From Alteromonas halophila (GTDB taxonomy: Bacteria > Pseudomonadota > Gammaproteobacteria > Enterobacterales > Alteromonadaceae): DNA of 64,000 bases. A program made the translations under genes and the position numbers. Location: assembly GCF_014651815.1 (NCBI RefSeq), contig NZ_BMXP01000001.1, positions 819,821-883,820 on the forward strand, given 5' to 3'. Of the stretch, positions 1-9,793 are shown piece after piece (positions within the stretch are counted from its first letter, which is position 1; each line of letters begins with the position of its first letter). Below the pieces are notes generated by a model. The model had not been told where the DNA came from. It made no database searches and was given only the letters and a program-made list of their open reading frames with translations.

Positions 1-300
1 ATCTTTTCGGTACATGCCGAAAATGGCTGGTTAGCTATCGCGGATCCTACGTCATGGCTGGCAGACGGGACACTTTATTTAGATGAGCAGGTTCTCGCCA
101 CACCTGAAAAGCTGGAAGCTGCACGTTCATTGCTACAGCATCATGGTCACTATGATTGGCTTACTGACAGTGGCAAGTTTGTGATCCTTAACAATGGCAT
201 CGAGTTTGCAGCCACCTACCTTATCATGCTGCTCGTATTGTTCTTTTATGGTGGAGGGCAATTTGTCAGTGCTGATTACTGGCTGTCAAAGCGAAACTAA
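1..300 (+). CDS. C-terminal part of a DoxX/HvfX-family membrane protein (5' end outside window)
   Basis: The window opens inside a reading frame that runs 99 codons to TAA at 298-300. The visible part has a soluble segment (ENGWLAIADPTSWLADG) and then NGIEFAATY, which leads into a hydrophobic helix and a GGGQFVSADYW end. That helix-GGG-x3-S-x-DYW ending is typical of DoxX-like four-helix membrane proteins. The extended soluble segment resembles the HvfX/BufX subgroup, which is associated with copper-binding RiPPs of the bufferin/HvfA type. The HvfX assignment rests on memory of the family. If correct, hvfA-hvfB-hvfC-like genes would be expected just upstream of the window. A generic DoxX protein is the alternative. 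Confidence 0.7.
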   Translation: MFSVHAENGWLAIADPTSWLADGTLYLDEQVLATPEKLEAARSLLQHHGHYDWLTDSGKFVILNNGIEFAATYLIMLLVLFFYGGGQFVSADYWLSKRN

Positions 301-348
301 GCGGCAACTAGCGTTGACAATTAATGCGTACAATTTACACCCATATGC

Positions 349-524
349 CTGGACACCCACCTTTCGGTTGTCTGTCAGTTACATGGACACCCATGATTAA
401 TAAAAGACATATCTGACCCCACGACACGGTTAAGCCACAATATGATTAAATTCGTGTTTGAAATGTGGGTGTCCAGTTTGAAAGGTTCTGTGGGTGTCTG
501 GGAAAGACAAGGGTGGGTGTCCTG
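349..524. repeat. Cluster of inverted GGACACCCAC repeats (REP/MITE-like element)
   Basis: Five copies of one short word lie in about 175 bases. GGACACCCACC (351-361) and TGGACACCCAT (384-394) point one way. GTGGGTGTCCA (465-475), TGTGGGTGTCT (490-499) and GGTGGGTGTCC (512-522) point the other. The outermost pair is an exact 11-base inverted match. There is no convincing gene inside. This looks like a REP/REPIN-type or MITE-like element, possibly mobilised in trans by a RAYT/IS200-type transposase, which is an inference. It fills the gap between the DoxX-like gene and the nitroreductase gene. Confidence 0.6.
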
Positions 525-607
525 GTGAGATCCGGTACTGGTCTTTTGACTGATGCGTGCGTAGGATTAGTCATGCACATAAACGCAATGCACAAAAGGA
601 GAGTTCC

Positions 608-1159
608 GTGGACGCTTTGACGTTGTTACTTAACCGCGCTTCTCAGCCACGACTGACCGCCCCGGCACCAGAGGGCGACGCGCTGGACAATATTATGCAG
701 GCAGCGCTTCGAGCACCCGATCATGGCATGCTGACGCCCTGGCATTTTGTTGTATGTGAAGGGCAGGGGCTGCATAAACTGGGTAGTCTGTTTGAGCAAT
801 CCGCGATTGACAATGACAAGTCTGAAAAAGAGATTGAACGTTCCGTTCAGTTACCATTGCGGGCACCTATGGTCATCGCCGCGATTGCTAAAGTGGTTGA
901 ACACGAAAAAGTGCCCAGGGTCGAACAGATTGCTTCTACTGCATGCGCTGTGATGGCGATGCAAATGGCGGCAGTTGCTCAAGGTTTCAATGGCATCTGG
1001 CGAACGGGCAGTTATGCGCAATGTGACACGGTAAGAGCAGGCTTCGGACTTGAAGACGACGACGAAATTGTTGGCTTTTTATATCTGGGTACGCCCGCTA
1101 TCGATGCGCCCCAGCGTCCCAAACGTGATACATCGGAGTACTTTGAATATTGGCGGTAG
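608..1159 (+). CDS. Nitroreductase family protein, YdjA-like
   Basis: A putative FMN-dependent NAD(P)H nitroreductase of the small YdjA subgroup. A GTG start at 608 is chosen over an in-frame ATG at 557. It gives 183 residues, the length of E. coli YdjA, and the N-terminus VDALTLLLNR matches that family (MDALELLINR). An AAAGGAG ribosome site sits 6-7 bases upstream. RAPDHGMLTPWHF near residue 30 is the conserved flavin-phosphate-binding segment, and NGIWRTG near residue 130 is the second FMN contact. The physiological substrate of this subgroup is not established. The gene stands alone and converges on pykA. Confidence 0.85.
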   Translation: MDALTLLLNRASQPRLTAPAPEGDALDNIMQAALRAPDHGMLTPWHFVVCEGQGLHKLGSLFEQSAIDNDKSEKEIERSVQLPLRAPMVIAAIAKVVEHEKVPRVEQIASTACAVMAMQMAAVAQGFNGIWRTGSYAQCDTVRAGFGLEDDDEIVGFLYLGTPAIDAPQRPKRDTSEYFEYWR

Positions 1160-1237
1160 GTGCTCAGCGTGCTTCAGGTCAGTATCGCCAGTGCCGGCAC
1201 TTTCTGACAATGCACGCTGAACGTAAGTTAATAAATC

Positions 1238-1266
1238 AGCCGGCTGCACGTTTAATGCAGCCGGCT
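1238..1266. terminator. Hairpin between convergent nitroreductase and pykA genes
   Basis: A perfect 11-bp stem, AGCCGGCTGCA (1238-1248) with TGCAGCCGGCT (1256-1266), has a 7-base loop. It lies between the ends of two convergent genes. On the pykA strand it is followed by a broken T-rich stretch (GATTTATTAA), so termination is plausible but the T-tract is weak. Confidence 0.6.
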
Positions 1267-1274
1267 ATTTCGAC

Positions 1275-2711
1275 CTAATCAACTTCAACTATTTTCATTG
1301 CATTGGTTGAACCGACGGTTTCCATTACGTCACCGTAGGTCATGATAAAGCTATCGCCGGATTCAACCAGCTCATGGGCTTTGAGTGCGTTGATAACATC
1401 ATGTTTGAGCTGGCCTGGCTCACTGTTGATTGAATCAAAGTAAACCGGGGTTACGCCTCTGAACAGTGCCATAGAGTTAAGCGTCCCGGCATGCCGCGAC
1501 AGCGCGATGATAGGCAGTGTGGTTGTAATACGAGACATCAGCTTAAGCGTGTTGCCACTTTCAGTTAACCCCACTATAGCTTTAATACTTGGCAGATGGT
1601 TTGCTGCATATACCGCAGACAGTGCCATGGTTTCACTGGTGGTGGAGAACTGCTCATCCATGCGATGTTTGGATATTTTGATACTAGGATGCGTTTCCGC
1701 GCCTTCGCAAACCCGCGCCATGGCTTTTACGGTTTCAACCGGATACTTGCCCGCAGCTGTTTCAGCCGACAGCATCACTGCGTCAGTGCCATCTAATACT
1801 GCATTGGCGACGTCCATGACTTCTGCCCGCGTTGGCATGGGGCTTTCAATCATCGATTCCATCATCTGCGTCGCTGTTATCACAACTTTATTGAGCTGAC
1901 GGGAACGAGAGATAAGTTTTTTCTGTACACCGACAAGTTCAGCATCACCGATCTCGACCCCTAAATCTCCGCGCGCGACCATTACGGCATCAGAAGCTGA
2001 AATAATGTCGTCGATCGCCTGGTCAGACGCGACGGCTTCTGCCCGCTCTACCTTGGCGCAAATTTTTGCATAACAACCTGCCGCTTCGGCCAGTTCTCTG
2101 GCATAGTGAAGGTCATCACCACTGCGAGGGAAAGACACAGCCAGGTAATCCACACCAATTTCTGCGGCAGTCTTTATATCTTCTTTGTCCTTTGGCGTCA
2201 GTGCTTCTGCGGATAACCCTCCACCGAGCCGGTTAATCCCTTTATTGTTTGACAGCTTTCCGCCTACCGTCACTTTTGTGTGAACCTCTCGTCCTTTCAC
2301 ACTTGATACTTCAAGCTGTATGCGGCCATCATCCAGCAACAGAATATCGCCGCTGCTAACATCATCCGGCAAGGCCTTGTAATCAATTCCTACGCGCTGC
2401 TGGTCGCCTTCCTCTTTGCCCAGCTCAGCATCCAGAATAAATGAGGCTCCGTGTTCAAGTGTTACCGCGTTGTCGGTAAAGCGTGCAACACGGATCTTTG
2501 GTCCCTGCAGATCGCCTAAAATCGCGACATATTTTCCGAGCTTTTGCGCCGCACTGCGCACACGCTTAGCGCGTTCGATATGATCCTGCGCCTGACCGTG
2601 GGAAAAGTTCATTCGTACGACGTTGGCGCCAGCCGCCAGAATCGCTTCGATGTTTTCCTGTGAATCAGTGGCAGGGCCTAATGTGGCAAGAATTTTCGTT
2701 CTTCGGGTCAT
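1275..2711 (-). CDS. pykA: Pyruvate kinase (PykA type)
   Basis: This enzyme converts phosphoenolpyruvate and ADP to pyruvate and ATP in the cytoplasm, the last step of glycolysis. The protein has 478 residues, close to E. coli PykA (480). Hallmarks in order are [11 protein letters not shown] and RMNFSHG at the N-terminus, [10 protein letters not shown] near 66-75, the catalytic-lysine segment AKVERAEA near 220, [10 protein letters not shown] near 245 and TATQMMESM near 280. A C-terminal domain completes the protein. Overall it resembles the AMP-activated PykA type more than PykF. A HexR-like palindrome lies 64 bases upstream of the start, and hexR follows on the same strand further upstream. 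In Shewanella, pykA belongs to the HexR regulon (established knowledge), which fits this arrangement. Confidence 0.97.
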   Translation of the reverse strand: MTRRTKILATLGPATDSQENIEAILAAGANVVRMNFSHGQAQDHIERAKRVRSAAQKLGKYVAILGDLQGPKIRVARFTDNAVTLEHGASFILDAELGKEEGDQQRVGIDYKALPDDVSSGDILLLDDGRIQLEVSSVKGREVHTKVTVGGKLSNNKGINRLGGGLSAEALTPKDKEDIKTAAEIGVDYLAVSFPRSGDDLHYARELAEAAGCYAKICAKVERAEAVASDQAIDDIISASDAVMVARGDLGVEIGDAELVGVQKKLISRSRQLNKVVITATQMMESMIESPMPTRAEVMDVANAVLDGTDAVMLSAETAAGKYPVETVKAMARVCEGAETHPSIKISKHRMDEQFSTTSETMALSAVYAANHLPSIKAIVGLTESGNTLKLMSRITTTLPIIALSRHAGTLNSMALFRGVTPVYFDSINSEPGQLKHDVINALKAHELVESGDSFIMTYGDVMETVGSTNAMKIVEVD

Positions 2712-2774
2712 ATTCTGTCGTTATCCTTTGGATGATCAGCAAATGATGTCGCCTGTATTAAGACGAGCGATTTT

Positions 2775-2789
2775 TGTAATTTTATTACA
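2775..2789. promoter_or_regulatory. HexR operator upstream of pykA
   Basis: The sequence TGTAATTTTATTACA is a 15-base palindrome with perfect TGTAAT/ATTACA arms. It matches the known HexR site pattern (TGTARTTWWATTACA-like). It lies between the pykA start (2711) and the end of hexR, so it probably controls pykA. Similar boxes precede zwf and gapA in this window. Confidence 0.8.
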
Positions 2790-2952
2790 GAATACTAGTA
2801 AAATTTGACAAAAATGTGAATGAAAGTCGGCGTATTTACGACTGTTCCTACCAGTTTAGTGTAAAAGCTGGCCCTTTGCCTGCAAGAGTACATGTAAGAT
2901 CACATGCAAAAGCAGGCGACGGGGCCGCGAGTAAAAGCAAACAGACGGCGTT

Positions 2953-3804
2953 TTATTCGTTGCGTTTTTCATAGCGCGAGCCACGTAACGTGTCTTTTAC
3001 CCGCTTCAGGTTTTCCCGGAATTTATTGCCCCGGCGCAGCGTAAAACCGGTTGCCAGTACATCGATGAGAGTCAGTTGCGCAATGCGTGATGCCATGGGC
3101 ATGTACATATCGGTATCTTCAGGTACTTCCAGTGACAACACGTATGTGCACTCATTGGCAAGCGGGCTGTCTTTAGAAGTAATACCCACAACAATCGCAT
3201 CATTCATGCGGGCAATTTGCGCGATCTCCACTAAACTTTTAGTACGGCCTGTGTGGGATATCAGTACCACCACATCCCCCTCGGAAGAATTCATACAACT
3301 CATTCGCTGCATCAGAATATCTTCGAAGTAAACAACCGGCACATTGAAGCGAAAAAACTTGTTCAGAGCGTCATGAGCAACAGACGCTGACGCGCCCAGT
3401 CCAAAAAAGGAAATCTTCTGTGCCTGTGTCAGCAGGTCAACAACGCGGTTCACGACCTGAATATCAACTGACTGACGGGCCACCTCGAGTGACGCCATGG
3501 TAGATTCAAAAATTTTAGTCGTATATTCCTCCGGACCGTCGCTTTCATCGACATGCCGGTTAACGTATGGCGTACCGTTCGCCAGACTCTGTGCCAGATG
3601 CAGTTTAAAGTCGGGGAAGCCTTTGGTATCCAGGCGACGGCAGAAGCGGTTGACGGTCGGCTCGCTGACATCCGACATCCTTGCCAGAGTTGCTATACTC
3701 GAATGGATGGCGGATTGCGGGTTAGCAAGAATAATATCCGCCACTTTTTTTTCCGATTTACTGAATGCGGCTCTGCTCTGGGTTATTTTTTCTAGTATAT
3801 TCAT
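2953..3804 (-). CDS. hexR: HexR, RpiR-family transcriptional regulator of central carbon metabolism
   Basis: This 283-residue protein has an N-terminal RpiR-type helix-turn-helix (about 1-77, with SEPTVNRFCRR as the recognition region). A C-terminal SIS sugar-phosphate-binding domain covers about 125-260 (FFGLGASASVAHD, then VVVLISHTGRT). HexR of Pseudomonas and Shewanella binds KDPG, the Entner-Doudoroff intermediate, and releases DNA when it is bound (established). Here hexR lies between pykA and the divergent zwf-pgl-edd-glk-eda operon, a classical HexR arrangement. Palindromes fitting its site occur at 2775-2789, 3968-3982 and 11846-11860. A weaker match (TGTAATTTTTTGACA, 3887-3901) sits nearer hexR itself and may allow autoregulation. 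Confidence 0.93.
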   Translation of the reverse strand: MNILEKITQSRAAFSKSEKKVADIILANPQSAIHSSIATLARMSDVSEPTVNRFCRRLDTKGFPDFKLHLAQSLANGTPYVNRHVDESDGPEEYTTKIFESTMASLEVARQSVDIQVVNRVVDLLTQAQKISFFGLGASASVAHDALNKFFRFNVPVVYFEDILMQRMSCMNSSEGDVVVLISHTGRTKSLVEIAQIARMNDAIVVGITSKDSPLANECTYVLSLEVPEDTDMYMPMASRIAQLTLIDVLATGFTLRRGNKFRENLKRVKDTLRGSRYEKRNE

Positions 3805-3967
3805 ACAGATGATGCGACTCGTCAGAAGGAGGTTGATTGTTTACTCAGGGGTATACTATCGAATGTGAAACTTCTGACAAGAAAAATGTAATTTTTTGAC
3901 AGTTCTAAGTGTAACTTTCACTGGTGTTTTATCGTACAAGCGCATATACCACCTTGGTTGCATAAGT

Positions 3968-3982
3968 TGTAATTTTACTACA
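3968..3982. promoter_or_regulatory. HexR operator upstream of zwf
   Basis: TGTAATTTTACTACA matches the HexR palindrome except for one base in the right arm. It lies about 90 bases upstream of the chosen zwf start, in the hexR-zwf divergent region, and is well placed to control the Entner-Doudoroff operon. A second, weaker candidate (TGTAATTTTTTGACA) lies at 3887-3901. Confidence 0.75.
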
Positions 3983-4073
3983 TTTTGTGTTATCACTAAG
4001 TAAATCTTGTCCTGGTATTAGCGGTGGCGTGGTTGCCAAGCGATATATCAGCGTAGCAAAAAGGTCGACAAAT

Positions 4074-5567
4074 ATGGTTTTGGATACATCCTACGAGCCT
4101 TGTGATTTGGTGCTTTTTGGCACCCAGGGCGATCTGTCACGACGGAAGTTATTGCCTTCGCTTTACCAATTAGAAAAAGCCGAGCTGATTCACGCAGACA
4201 CAAAAATTATTGGTGTTGCCAGACAATCAATGACGCTCGAAGATTATGTAGACGAAGTCAGGGCAAACATCATTAAATTTTCTGGTGAAGAAATTTGCGA
4301 GAAAACCTGGCAACAGTTTAGTGAGCGGCTCGACTACGTCTGTGTCGATATGAAAGACATGAACAGCTATCAGACGTTCAAGGAACATGTCGACCCCAGT
4401 CGCATCATGGTCTGTTATCTGGCAACGCCGCCTGCTATTTACGGTGATATTTGCCGCGGCCTGAATGGCTGCAACATTATTGATGAAAGTGTCCGTGTGG
4501 TACTGGAAAAGCCCATCGGCCATGATCTCGAATCGTCCAAAGTGATCAATGACCAGGTCGCAGAATTCTTTGAAGAGCGCCAGATTTACCGTATTGACCA
4601 TTACCTGGGCAAGGAAACGGTGCTTAACCTGATTGCGCTGCGCTTTGCCAACTCTATTTTTGCGACCAACTGGGATCATAACTGTATCGATCATGTACAA
4701 ATCAGCGTGGCTGAGTCGGTCGGCATTGAAGGGCGCTGGGGTTACTTTGATGACGCCGGTCAGATGCGCGACATGGTGCAAAATCACCTGCTGCAAATTC
4801 TCAGCCTGGTGGCAATGGAACCGCCTACAACACTGGATGCAGACAGTATCCGTGATGAAAAGCTTAAAGTGCTTAAGGCGCTGCGTCCTATAAACGCCAG
4901 CAATGTGGCCGATACGACCGTGCGCGGGCAGTACACGTCCGGCTTCGTGAAAGGAAATGAAGTACCCGGCTATCTCGAAGAAGACGACGCTAACACGCAA
5001 AGTCAGACGGAAACGTTTGTGGCGATTAAAGCCGAAATCGATAACTGGCGCTGGGCCGGCGTTCCGTTTTATCTGCGTACTGGTAAGCGCATGCCCACTA
5101 AAGTCAGTGAGGTAGTGATCTACTTCAAGCGTCAGCCACACAATATGTTTGGCGACAGCTTCAAGAGCCTGCCACCCAACAAGCTGGTCATCCGCTTACA
5201 GCCTGACGAAGGTGTTGAAATCACCGTCATGAATAAAGTACCGGGCCTGACCAGTTCAGGTTCGATGGATTTGCAAAAGTCCAAACTCAACCTGAGCTTT
5301 TCAGAAGCGTTTGCCGATGAGCACATTCCTGACGCCTACGAAAAGTTACTGCTTGAAGTCATGCTGGGTAATCAGGCGTTATTCGTGCGTCGTGATGAGG
5401 TCGAGCAGGCATGGCGCTGGGTAGATTCGATTCTGGAAGCATGGAGAAGTTCCAGTGAGCCACCTGAGCCTTATCAGGCAGGAACATGGGGACCCGTGTA
5501 CTCCATTGGGTTGTTAGCGCGGGAAAACCGCAGCTGGTACGAAAGTAAACAGAGTAAAAAGAAATAG
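4074..5567 (+). CDS. zwf: Glucose-6-phosphate 1-dehydrogenase
   Basis: This enzyme oxidises glucose-6-phosphate to 6-phosphogluconolactone with NADP+ and is the entry to the Entner-Doudoroff and pentose phosphate pathways. The ATG at 4074 (497 residues) is preferred over an in-frame start at 3987. It has AAAAAGG at 4058-4064 and leaves an N-terminus of normal length before the nucleotide-binding LFGTQGDLSRRKLLP segment. The catalytic/substrate motif RIDHYLGKE lies near residue 172. The gene is first in a five-gene operon and is followed by pgl after a single base. Control by HexR is likely from the upstream palindrome. Confidence 0.97.
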   Translation: MVLDTSYEPCDLVLFGTQGDLSRRKLLPSLYQLEKAELIHADTKIIGVARQSMTLEDYVDEVRANIIKFSGEEICEKTWQQFSERLDYVCVDMKDMNSYQTFKEHVDPSRIMVCYLATPPAIYGDICRGLNGCNIIDESVRVVLEKPIGHDLESSKVINDQVAEFFEERQIYRIDHYLGKETVLNLIALRFANSIFATNWDHNCIDHVQISVAESVGIEGRWGYFDDAGQMRDMVQNHLLQILSLVAMEPPTTLDADSIRDEKLKVLKALRPINASNVADTTVRGQYTSGFVKGNEVPGYLEEDDANTQSQTETFVAIKAEIDNWRWAGVPFYLRTGKRMPTKVSEVVIYFKRQPHNMFGDSFKSLPPNKLVIRLQPDEGVEITVMNKVPGLTSSGSMDLQKSKLNLSFSEAFADEHIPDAYEKLLLEVMLGNQALFVRRDEVEQAWRWVDSILEAWRSSSEPPEPYQAGTWGPVYSIGLLARENRSWYESKQSKKK

Positions 5568-5568
5568 T

Positions 5569-6261
5569 ATGGCATTGACGATTGAATCTTTTGATAACGC
5601 ACAGACGCTCACCCGCGAATTTGCAGCTAAACTCGCCGACATTCTCGAAACCGGTATTGAGGCGCGCGGGCGTGCTTCGCTCGTTGTCAGTGGCGGCCGT
5701 ACACCACTGGCATTGTTTGAAGCGCTGAGCCAAAAGGATCTGGACTGGTCATGTGTGGACATCACACTGGCGGATGAGCGCTGGGTTGATGAGTCTGATG
5801 ACGCCAGTAATACCCAGCTGGTTAAGCAAAACCTGCTGGTGAATAACGCCGCGGCTGCTCGCTTTATTCCTCTGAAGTCTGCACATGATGATGCAGCCGA
5901 GGGCGTGAATGATGCCGAAGCGGGTGTGGCCAGCATGTCGCAACCTTTCGATGCTTTAATACTGGGCATGGGCGAAGACGGGCATACAGCGTCATTATTC
6001 CCTTGCTCAACACAGATTAACGATGGCCTGGATATGAGCAGCGGTAAAACCTGTATCGCTGTCACACCAACGACCGCACCGCATCAACGCATTTCGCTTA
6101 CCTTGCCGGCCATTCTGAACAGCCGGAACATTTTCTTGCACCTCACCGGTGAAAAGAAAAAACAGGTGCTTAACGATGCCCTTGATGGGGCGGCCGAAGT
6201 GCAAAAGCCTGTTACTGCCGTGGTTAACCGGGCACCGGTAACCCTGATGTGGGCGCCATAG
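5569..6261 (+). CDS. pgl: 6-phosphogluconolactonase (DevB/Pgl type)
   Basis: This enzyme hydrolyses 6-phosphogluconolactone to 6-phosphogluconate, following Zwf. The 230-residue protein belongs to the NagB/DevB fold family. VVSGGRTPLALFEAL near residue 45 is the phosphate-binding loop, LADERWVD near 70 is conserved, and LGMGEDGHTASLFP near 130 carries the catalytic GEDGH motif. Its ATG starts one base after the zwf stop, so translation is probably coupled. The next gene is edd, 9 bases on. Confidence 0.95.
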   Translation: MALTIESFDNAQTLTREFAAKLADILETGIEARGRASLVVSGGRTPLALFEALSQKDLDWSCVDITLADERWVDESDDASNTQLVKQNLLVNNAAAARFIPLKSAHDDAAEGVNDAEAGVASMSQPFDALILGMGEDGHTASLFPCSTQINDGLDMSSGKTCIAVTPTTAPHQRISLTLPAILNSRNIFLHLTGEKKKQVLNDALDGAAEVQKPVTAVVNRAPVTLMWAP

Positions 6262-6270
6262 GAGAACGTA

Positions 6271-8103
6271 ATGAATTCACAGTTAGACGATGTAACGCAA
6301 CGAATAATCGAACGCAGTAAGAAGACCCGCCAGGAGTACCTTGATAAAATCAACAAGGCACGCCGTGAAGGGCCGCACCGCGGTGTACTATCCTGTGGCA
6401 ACCTGGCACACGGTTTTGCTGCCTGTGGCTCAGCAGAAAAGTCAGACCTGCGCTCAATGACCAAAGCCAATGTGGCCATTGTTTCCTCGTATAACGACAT
6501 GTTGTCAGCGCACCAGCCGTACCACAATTACCCGGAAATCATTAAAGATGCGGTCAAGCAGGTTGGCAGTGTTGCTCAGTTTGCCGGTGGTGTACCGGCG
6601 ATGTGTGACGGTGTTACGCAAGGTCAGACCGGTATGGACTTAAGTCTGATGAGCCGCGATACAATTGCACTGGCTTCAGCCGTGGCACTGTCTCACAATA
6701 TGTTCGACTCGGCGCTGATGATGGGTATTTGCGACAAGATCGTACCGGGACTACTGATGGGTTCACTCAGCTTTGGCCATCTGCCGACCATATTTGTCCC
6801 TGCCGGTCCAATGCCATCTGGCTTACCAAATAAGGAAAAAGCACGGGTTCGTCAGGCCTACGCCGAAGGGAAAGTTGGCCGCAAAGAATTACTTGATGCC
6901 GAATCTGAGTCTTACCATTCGCCGGGCACCTGTACATTCTATGGCACTGCCAACTCGAACCAGCTGGTTGTTGAAATGATGGGGCTCCATCTGCCAGGCG
7001 CTTCCTTTGTTAATCCGGACACGCCGCTGCGGGAAGCCTTAACGCGCGCTGCTGCTGTACAGGCGACGCGCCTGACCGATCTGGGCACAGAATACACGCC
7101 AATTGGTGAAGTAATTGATGCCAAGGCACTGGTGAACGGGCTTGTGGGCTTGCTGGCAACAGGGGGCTCGACAAACCATACGATGCACCTGATTGCCGTT
7201 GCACGATCGGCCGGCTACATCATTAACTGGGACGATTTCTCAGAGATTTCAAATGCAGTGCCGCTGCTGACCCGCATTTATCCAAATGGCTCGGCAGACA
7301 TCAACCATTTCACTGCTGCTGGCGGCATGGCATTACTTATTAAGCAACTACTGGACGCAGGTTTACTGCACAACGATGTTAAAACCATTGTCGGGGACGG
7401 ACTCGACAAGTATACCAAAGAGCCGATGCTGGATGACGGTGAACTGGTGTGGAGAGACGGGGCGACCGAATCGCTGGATAAAGAAGTGCTGGCACCGGTT
7501 TCAACGCCGTTTAAACCAGATGGTGGCTTAAGTGTGCTTAACGGAAACCTGGGGCGCTCGGTGATTAAGACGTCTGCGCTGCGCACACCACACATTCATA
7601 TCAAAGCGCCGGCCGTGGTGTTTGAAGATCAGTTTGAGCTGGATGACGCATTTAAAGCTGGCAAGCTTGATCGCGACTGTGTTGTCGTTGTGCGCTTCCA
7701 GGGACCTTCTGCCATTGGTATGCCAGAGTTGCACCGTCTTACGCCACCGCTTGGTGTGCTGCAAGACCGTGGCTACAACGTCGCGCTGGTTACTGACGGA
7801 CGTATGTCCGGCGCCTCCGGTAAAGTGCCGGCTGCCATCCACGTGACCCCGGAAGCGTATAACGGTGGCCTGCTGGCGAAAGTCCAGGAAGGCGATATGA
7901 TCGAACTAAACACCGAAACAAACTCACTGACGCTGTGCGTAGATGAACAGGAACTGGAAGCCCGGGTCCCCCGCGAGGCCGACATTGAGCATCACCATCA
8001 GGGCATGGGCCGTGAGATGTTTGCCGGGATGCGTGCAATTCTGACCGGTGCCGAAGAGGGAGCATGTTCACTGTTCTACACCCAGGAGCAGGCATATGAC
8101 TGA
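6271..8103 (+). CDS. edd: Phosphogluconate dehydratase
   Basis: This enzyme dehydrates 6-phosphogluconate to 2-keto-3-deoxy-6-phosphogluconate (KDPG), the committed Entner-Doudoroff step. The 610-residue protein is of the IlvD/Edd family, whose members carry a labile iron-sulfur cluster. Cysteines conserved in the family appear in [15 protein letters not shown] near 110, [10 protein letters not shown] near 150 and [13 protein letters not shown] near 220. A GGAG ribosome site precedes the ATG. The 3' end overlaps glk by 8 bases, so edd and glk are translationally linked. Confidence 0.97.
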   Translation: MNSQLDDVTQRIIERSKKTRQEYLDKINKARREGPHRGVLSCGNLAHGFAACGSAEKSDLRSMTKANVAIVSSYNDMLSAHQPYHNYPEIIKDAVKQVGSVAQFAGGVPAMCDGVTQGQTGMDLSLMSRDTIALASAVALSHNMFDSALMMGICDKIVPGLLMGSLSFGHLPTIFVPAGPMPSGLPNKEKARVRQAYAEGKVGRKELLDAESESYHSPGTCTFYGTANSNQLVVEMMGLHLPGASFVNPDTPLREALTRAAAVQATRLTDLGTEYTPIGEVIDAKALVNGLVGLLATGGSTNHTMHLIAVARSAGYIINWDDFSEISNAVPLLTRIYPNGSADINHFTAAGGMALLIKQLLDAGLLHNDVKTIVGDGLDKYTKEPMLDDGELVWRDGATESLDKEVLAPVSTPFKPDGGLSVLNGNLGRSVIKTSALRTPHIHIKAPAVVFEDQFELDDAFKAGKLDRDCVVVVRFQGPSAIGMPELHRLTPPLGVLQDRGYNVALVTDGRMSGASGKVPAAIHVTPEAYNGGLLAKVQEGDMIELNTETNSLTLCVDEQELEARVPREADIEHHHQGMGREMFAGMRAILTGAEEGACSLFYTQEQAYD

Positions 8104-9049
8104 TAAGTTCGTCGCAGATGTCGGCGGCACCAATATACGGCTGTCCCGGGTGACGGAGTCCGGCGTAGCTGATATTAAAAAATACATGTGTAAGGATTTC
8201 GCCAGTATCGATCTGGCGATCCTGGAGTATTTTAAAGATATGCCGTCTACGACGTTTGTCAGTGGCTGTATCGCGATTGCCTGCCCAGTGCTGGGCGATC
8301 AGGTTGTAATGACCAATCACAGCTGGGCATTTTCTCAGGCTGCATTAAAAAGTCAGCTGAAACTGGATAACCTGTTTGTCATTAATGATTTTACGGCAGT
8401 GGCACATTCGCTGCCGGTATTAAGCAGCGAGCAGGTCATTCAGATAGGAGAAGGCACGGCAAAAGAAACGGGCAATAAAGCAGTATTCGGCCCGGGCACT
8501 GGGTTAGGTGTAGAGCACATTACCTGTGTTGAGTCTGAGTGGGTGACCATCGACGGCGAGGGTGGCCATATTGATTTTGCCCCCGTAGACGAGACCGACG
8601 TGGTTATCTGGCGCTATCTGCAGAATAATTTTGGCCGAGCATCTGCAGAAGAAGTCATGTCTGGCCGTGGGATAATGAATATCTACCGGGCACTGACTGC
8701 CCATTACCAGAAGACCGCCGAGTTTGACGACCCGGCGCAGGTGACAGAAGCTGCGCTGGACGGCAGCTGTGATATCTGCACCTCTACACTGACGCAATTT
8801 TGCCGGATCATGGGCAGCTTTGCCGGCAACATTGCGCTTAATGCGGCAACCACTGGCGGCGTCTTTATCGGCGGTGGTATTGCCAGCCGTTTTCCTGAGT
8901 TTTTACGTAACAGCGATTTCCGCGCCCGGTTTGAAGCCAAGGGTCAGATGAAGCATTACGTGAAAGACATACCAACTTATCTTATCGCTGAGCCTGACCA
9001 TGGGTTGTTAGGTGCGGCAGCTTATCTTCAACAACAGACAGCGAGCTAG
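8096..9049 (+). CDS. glk: Glucokinase
   Basis: This enzyme phosphorylates glucose with ATP to glucose-6-phosphate, feeding zwf. The ATG at 8096 (317 residues) is preferred over an in-frame start at 8048, which lies inside edd. It has AGGAG at 8084-8088 and places the ATP-binding motif [12 protein letters not shown] at residues 5-16, as in E. coli Glk (321 residues). Further motifs are [13 protein letters not shown] near 100 (catalytic Asp), [12 protein letters not shown] near 140 and the sugar-binding GEGGHIDF. Its position inside the Entner-Doudoroff operon is common in Alteromonadales and suggests use of free glucose. Confidence 0.96.
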   Translation: MTDKFVADVGGTNIRLSRVTESGVADIKKYMCKDFASIDLAILEYFKDMPSTTFVSGCIAIACPVLGDQVVMTNHSWAFSQAALKSQLKLDNLFVINDFTAVAHSLPVLSSEQVIQIGEGTAKETGNKAVFGPGTGLGVEHITCVESEWVTIDGEGGHIDFAPVDETDVVIWRYLQNNFGRASAEEVMSGRGIMNIYRALTAHYQKTAEFDDPAQVTEAALDGSCDICTSTLTQFCRIMGSFAGNIALNAATTGGVFIGGGIASRFPEFLRNSDFRARFEAKGQMKHYVKDIPTYLIAEPDHGLLGAAAYLQQQTAS

Positions 9050-9052
9050 TTT

Positions 9053-9700
9053 ATGACAATGAAATGGAATGTATCCCCAGCGGAGATTTTTGATGCCGGC
9101 CCAGTCGTCCCTGTGCTGGTTATTCATGACGTAGCGCACGCTGTTCCTCTTGCTAAGGCATTAATGGCCGGCGGGATCCGGGTGTTGGAAGTGACCCTGC
9201 GTACACCGGCAGCGATGGATGTGATACGCGAAATTGCCCAGCAGGTCCCCGATGCACTGGTGGGTGCGGGCACTGTTACTAATGCTCAGCAGTTAAAAGA
9301 AGTGGCGCAGGCCGGTGCAAAGTTTGCAATTAGTCCGGGTATGACCGCAGATTTGCTGATTGCTGGCCGTGACAGCGAAATCCCGCTTATTCCGGGTATT
9401 TCCTCTACGTCTGACCTGATGAAAGGTAAAGATGCAGGCTACACGTATATGAAGTTTTTCCCTGCGGAAGCGTCGGGCGGTGTGAAAGCCATTAAATCAA
9501 TCAGTGGCCCGTTCCCGGACATTCGTTTCTGTCCAACAGGAGGCATTGGTCCAGACAACTATCAGGCCTACCTTGCACTGCCGAATGTATGCTGTGTAGG
9601 CGGCTCCTGGGTTGCACCAGATGACGCAGTTAAGAACGAAGACTGGGATAAAATCACGCAATTAGCGAAAGATGCGGTAGCGGGTGCAACGCGCTCATAG
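9053..9700 (+). CDS. eda: KDPG/KHG aldolase
   Basis: This enzyme cleaves KDPG to pyruvate and glyceraldehyde-3-phosphate, and the family also acts on 4-hydroxy-2-oxoglutarate. The 215-residue class I aldolase shows [11 protein letters not shown] (catalytic Glu) near 45, [11 protein letters not shown] near 72, [12 protein letters not shown] with the Schiff-base lysine near 133, and FCPTGGI near 160. There are two in-frame ATGs, at 9053 and 9059, and either could be used. It is last in the zwf-pgl-edd-glk-eda operon and is followed by a strong terminator. Confidence 0.97.
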   Translation: MTMKWNVSPAEIFDAGPVVPVLVIHDVAHAVPLAKALMAGGIRVLEVTLRTPAAMDVIREIAQQVPDALVGAGTVTNAQQLKEVAQAGAKFAISPGMTADLLIAGRDSEIPLIPGISSTSDLMKGKDAGYTYMKFFPAEASGGVKAIKSISGPFPDIRFCPTGGIGPDNYQAYLALPNVCCVGGSWVAPDDAVKNEDWDKITQLAKDAVAGATRS

Positions 9701-9714
9701 TCAGCTCAGATGAG

Positions 9715-9751
9715 AAAAGCCGTGGCAGTGAATACTGACCACGGCTTTTTT
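9715..9751 (+). terminator. Rho-independent terminator of the Entner-Doudoroff operon
   Basis: Stem AAAAGCCGTGG (9715-9725) pairs with CCACGGCTTTT (9739-9749). It is followed by T residues and begins 14 bases after the eda stop. Confidence 0.9.
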
Positions 9752-9769
9752 ATGTCTGTTTACAGGCCG

Positions 9770-9793
9770 GAAAAGGGCTGATAAGCCCTTTTC
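9770..9793 (-). terminator. Hairpin at the end of the hexose-6-phosphate mutarotase gene
   Basis: GAAAAGGGC (9770-9778) pairs with GCCCTTTTC (9785-9793) and touches the stop codon of the minus-strand gene. The stem ends in a T4 run in that direction. It can act on either strand between the convergent eda and mutarotase genes. Confidence 0.65.

Noticed and set aside
314..342. TTGACA at 314-319 as a promoter for the nitroreductase gene
   Set aside because: The -35-like hexamer is good, but no acceptable -10 lies at 16-18 bases and the repeat cluster separates it from the gene.
4227..5141. A 304-codon minus-strand frame opposite zwf
   Set aside because: Antisense shadow of a clear Zwf sequence, with no family resemblance.
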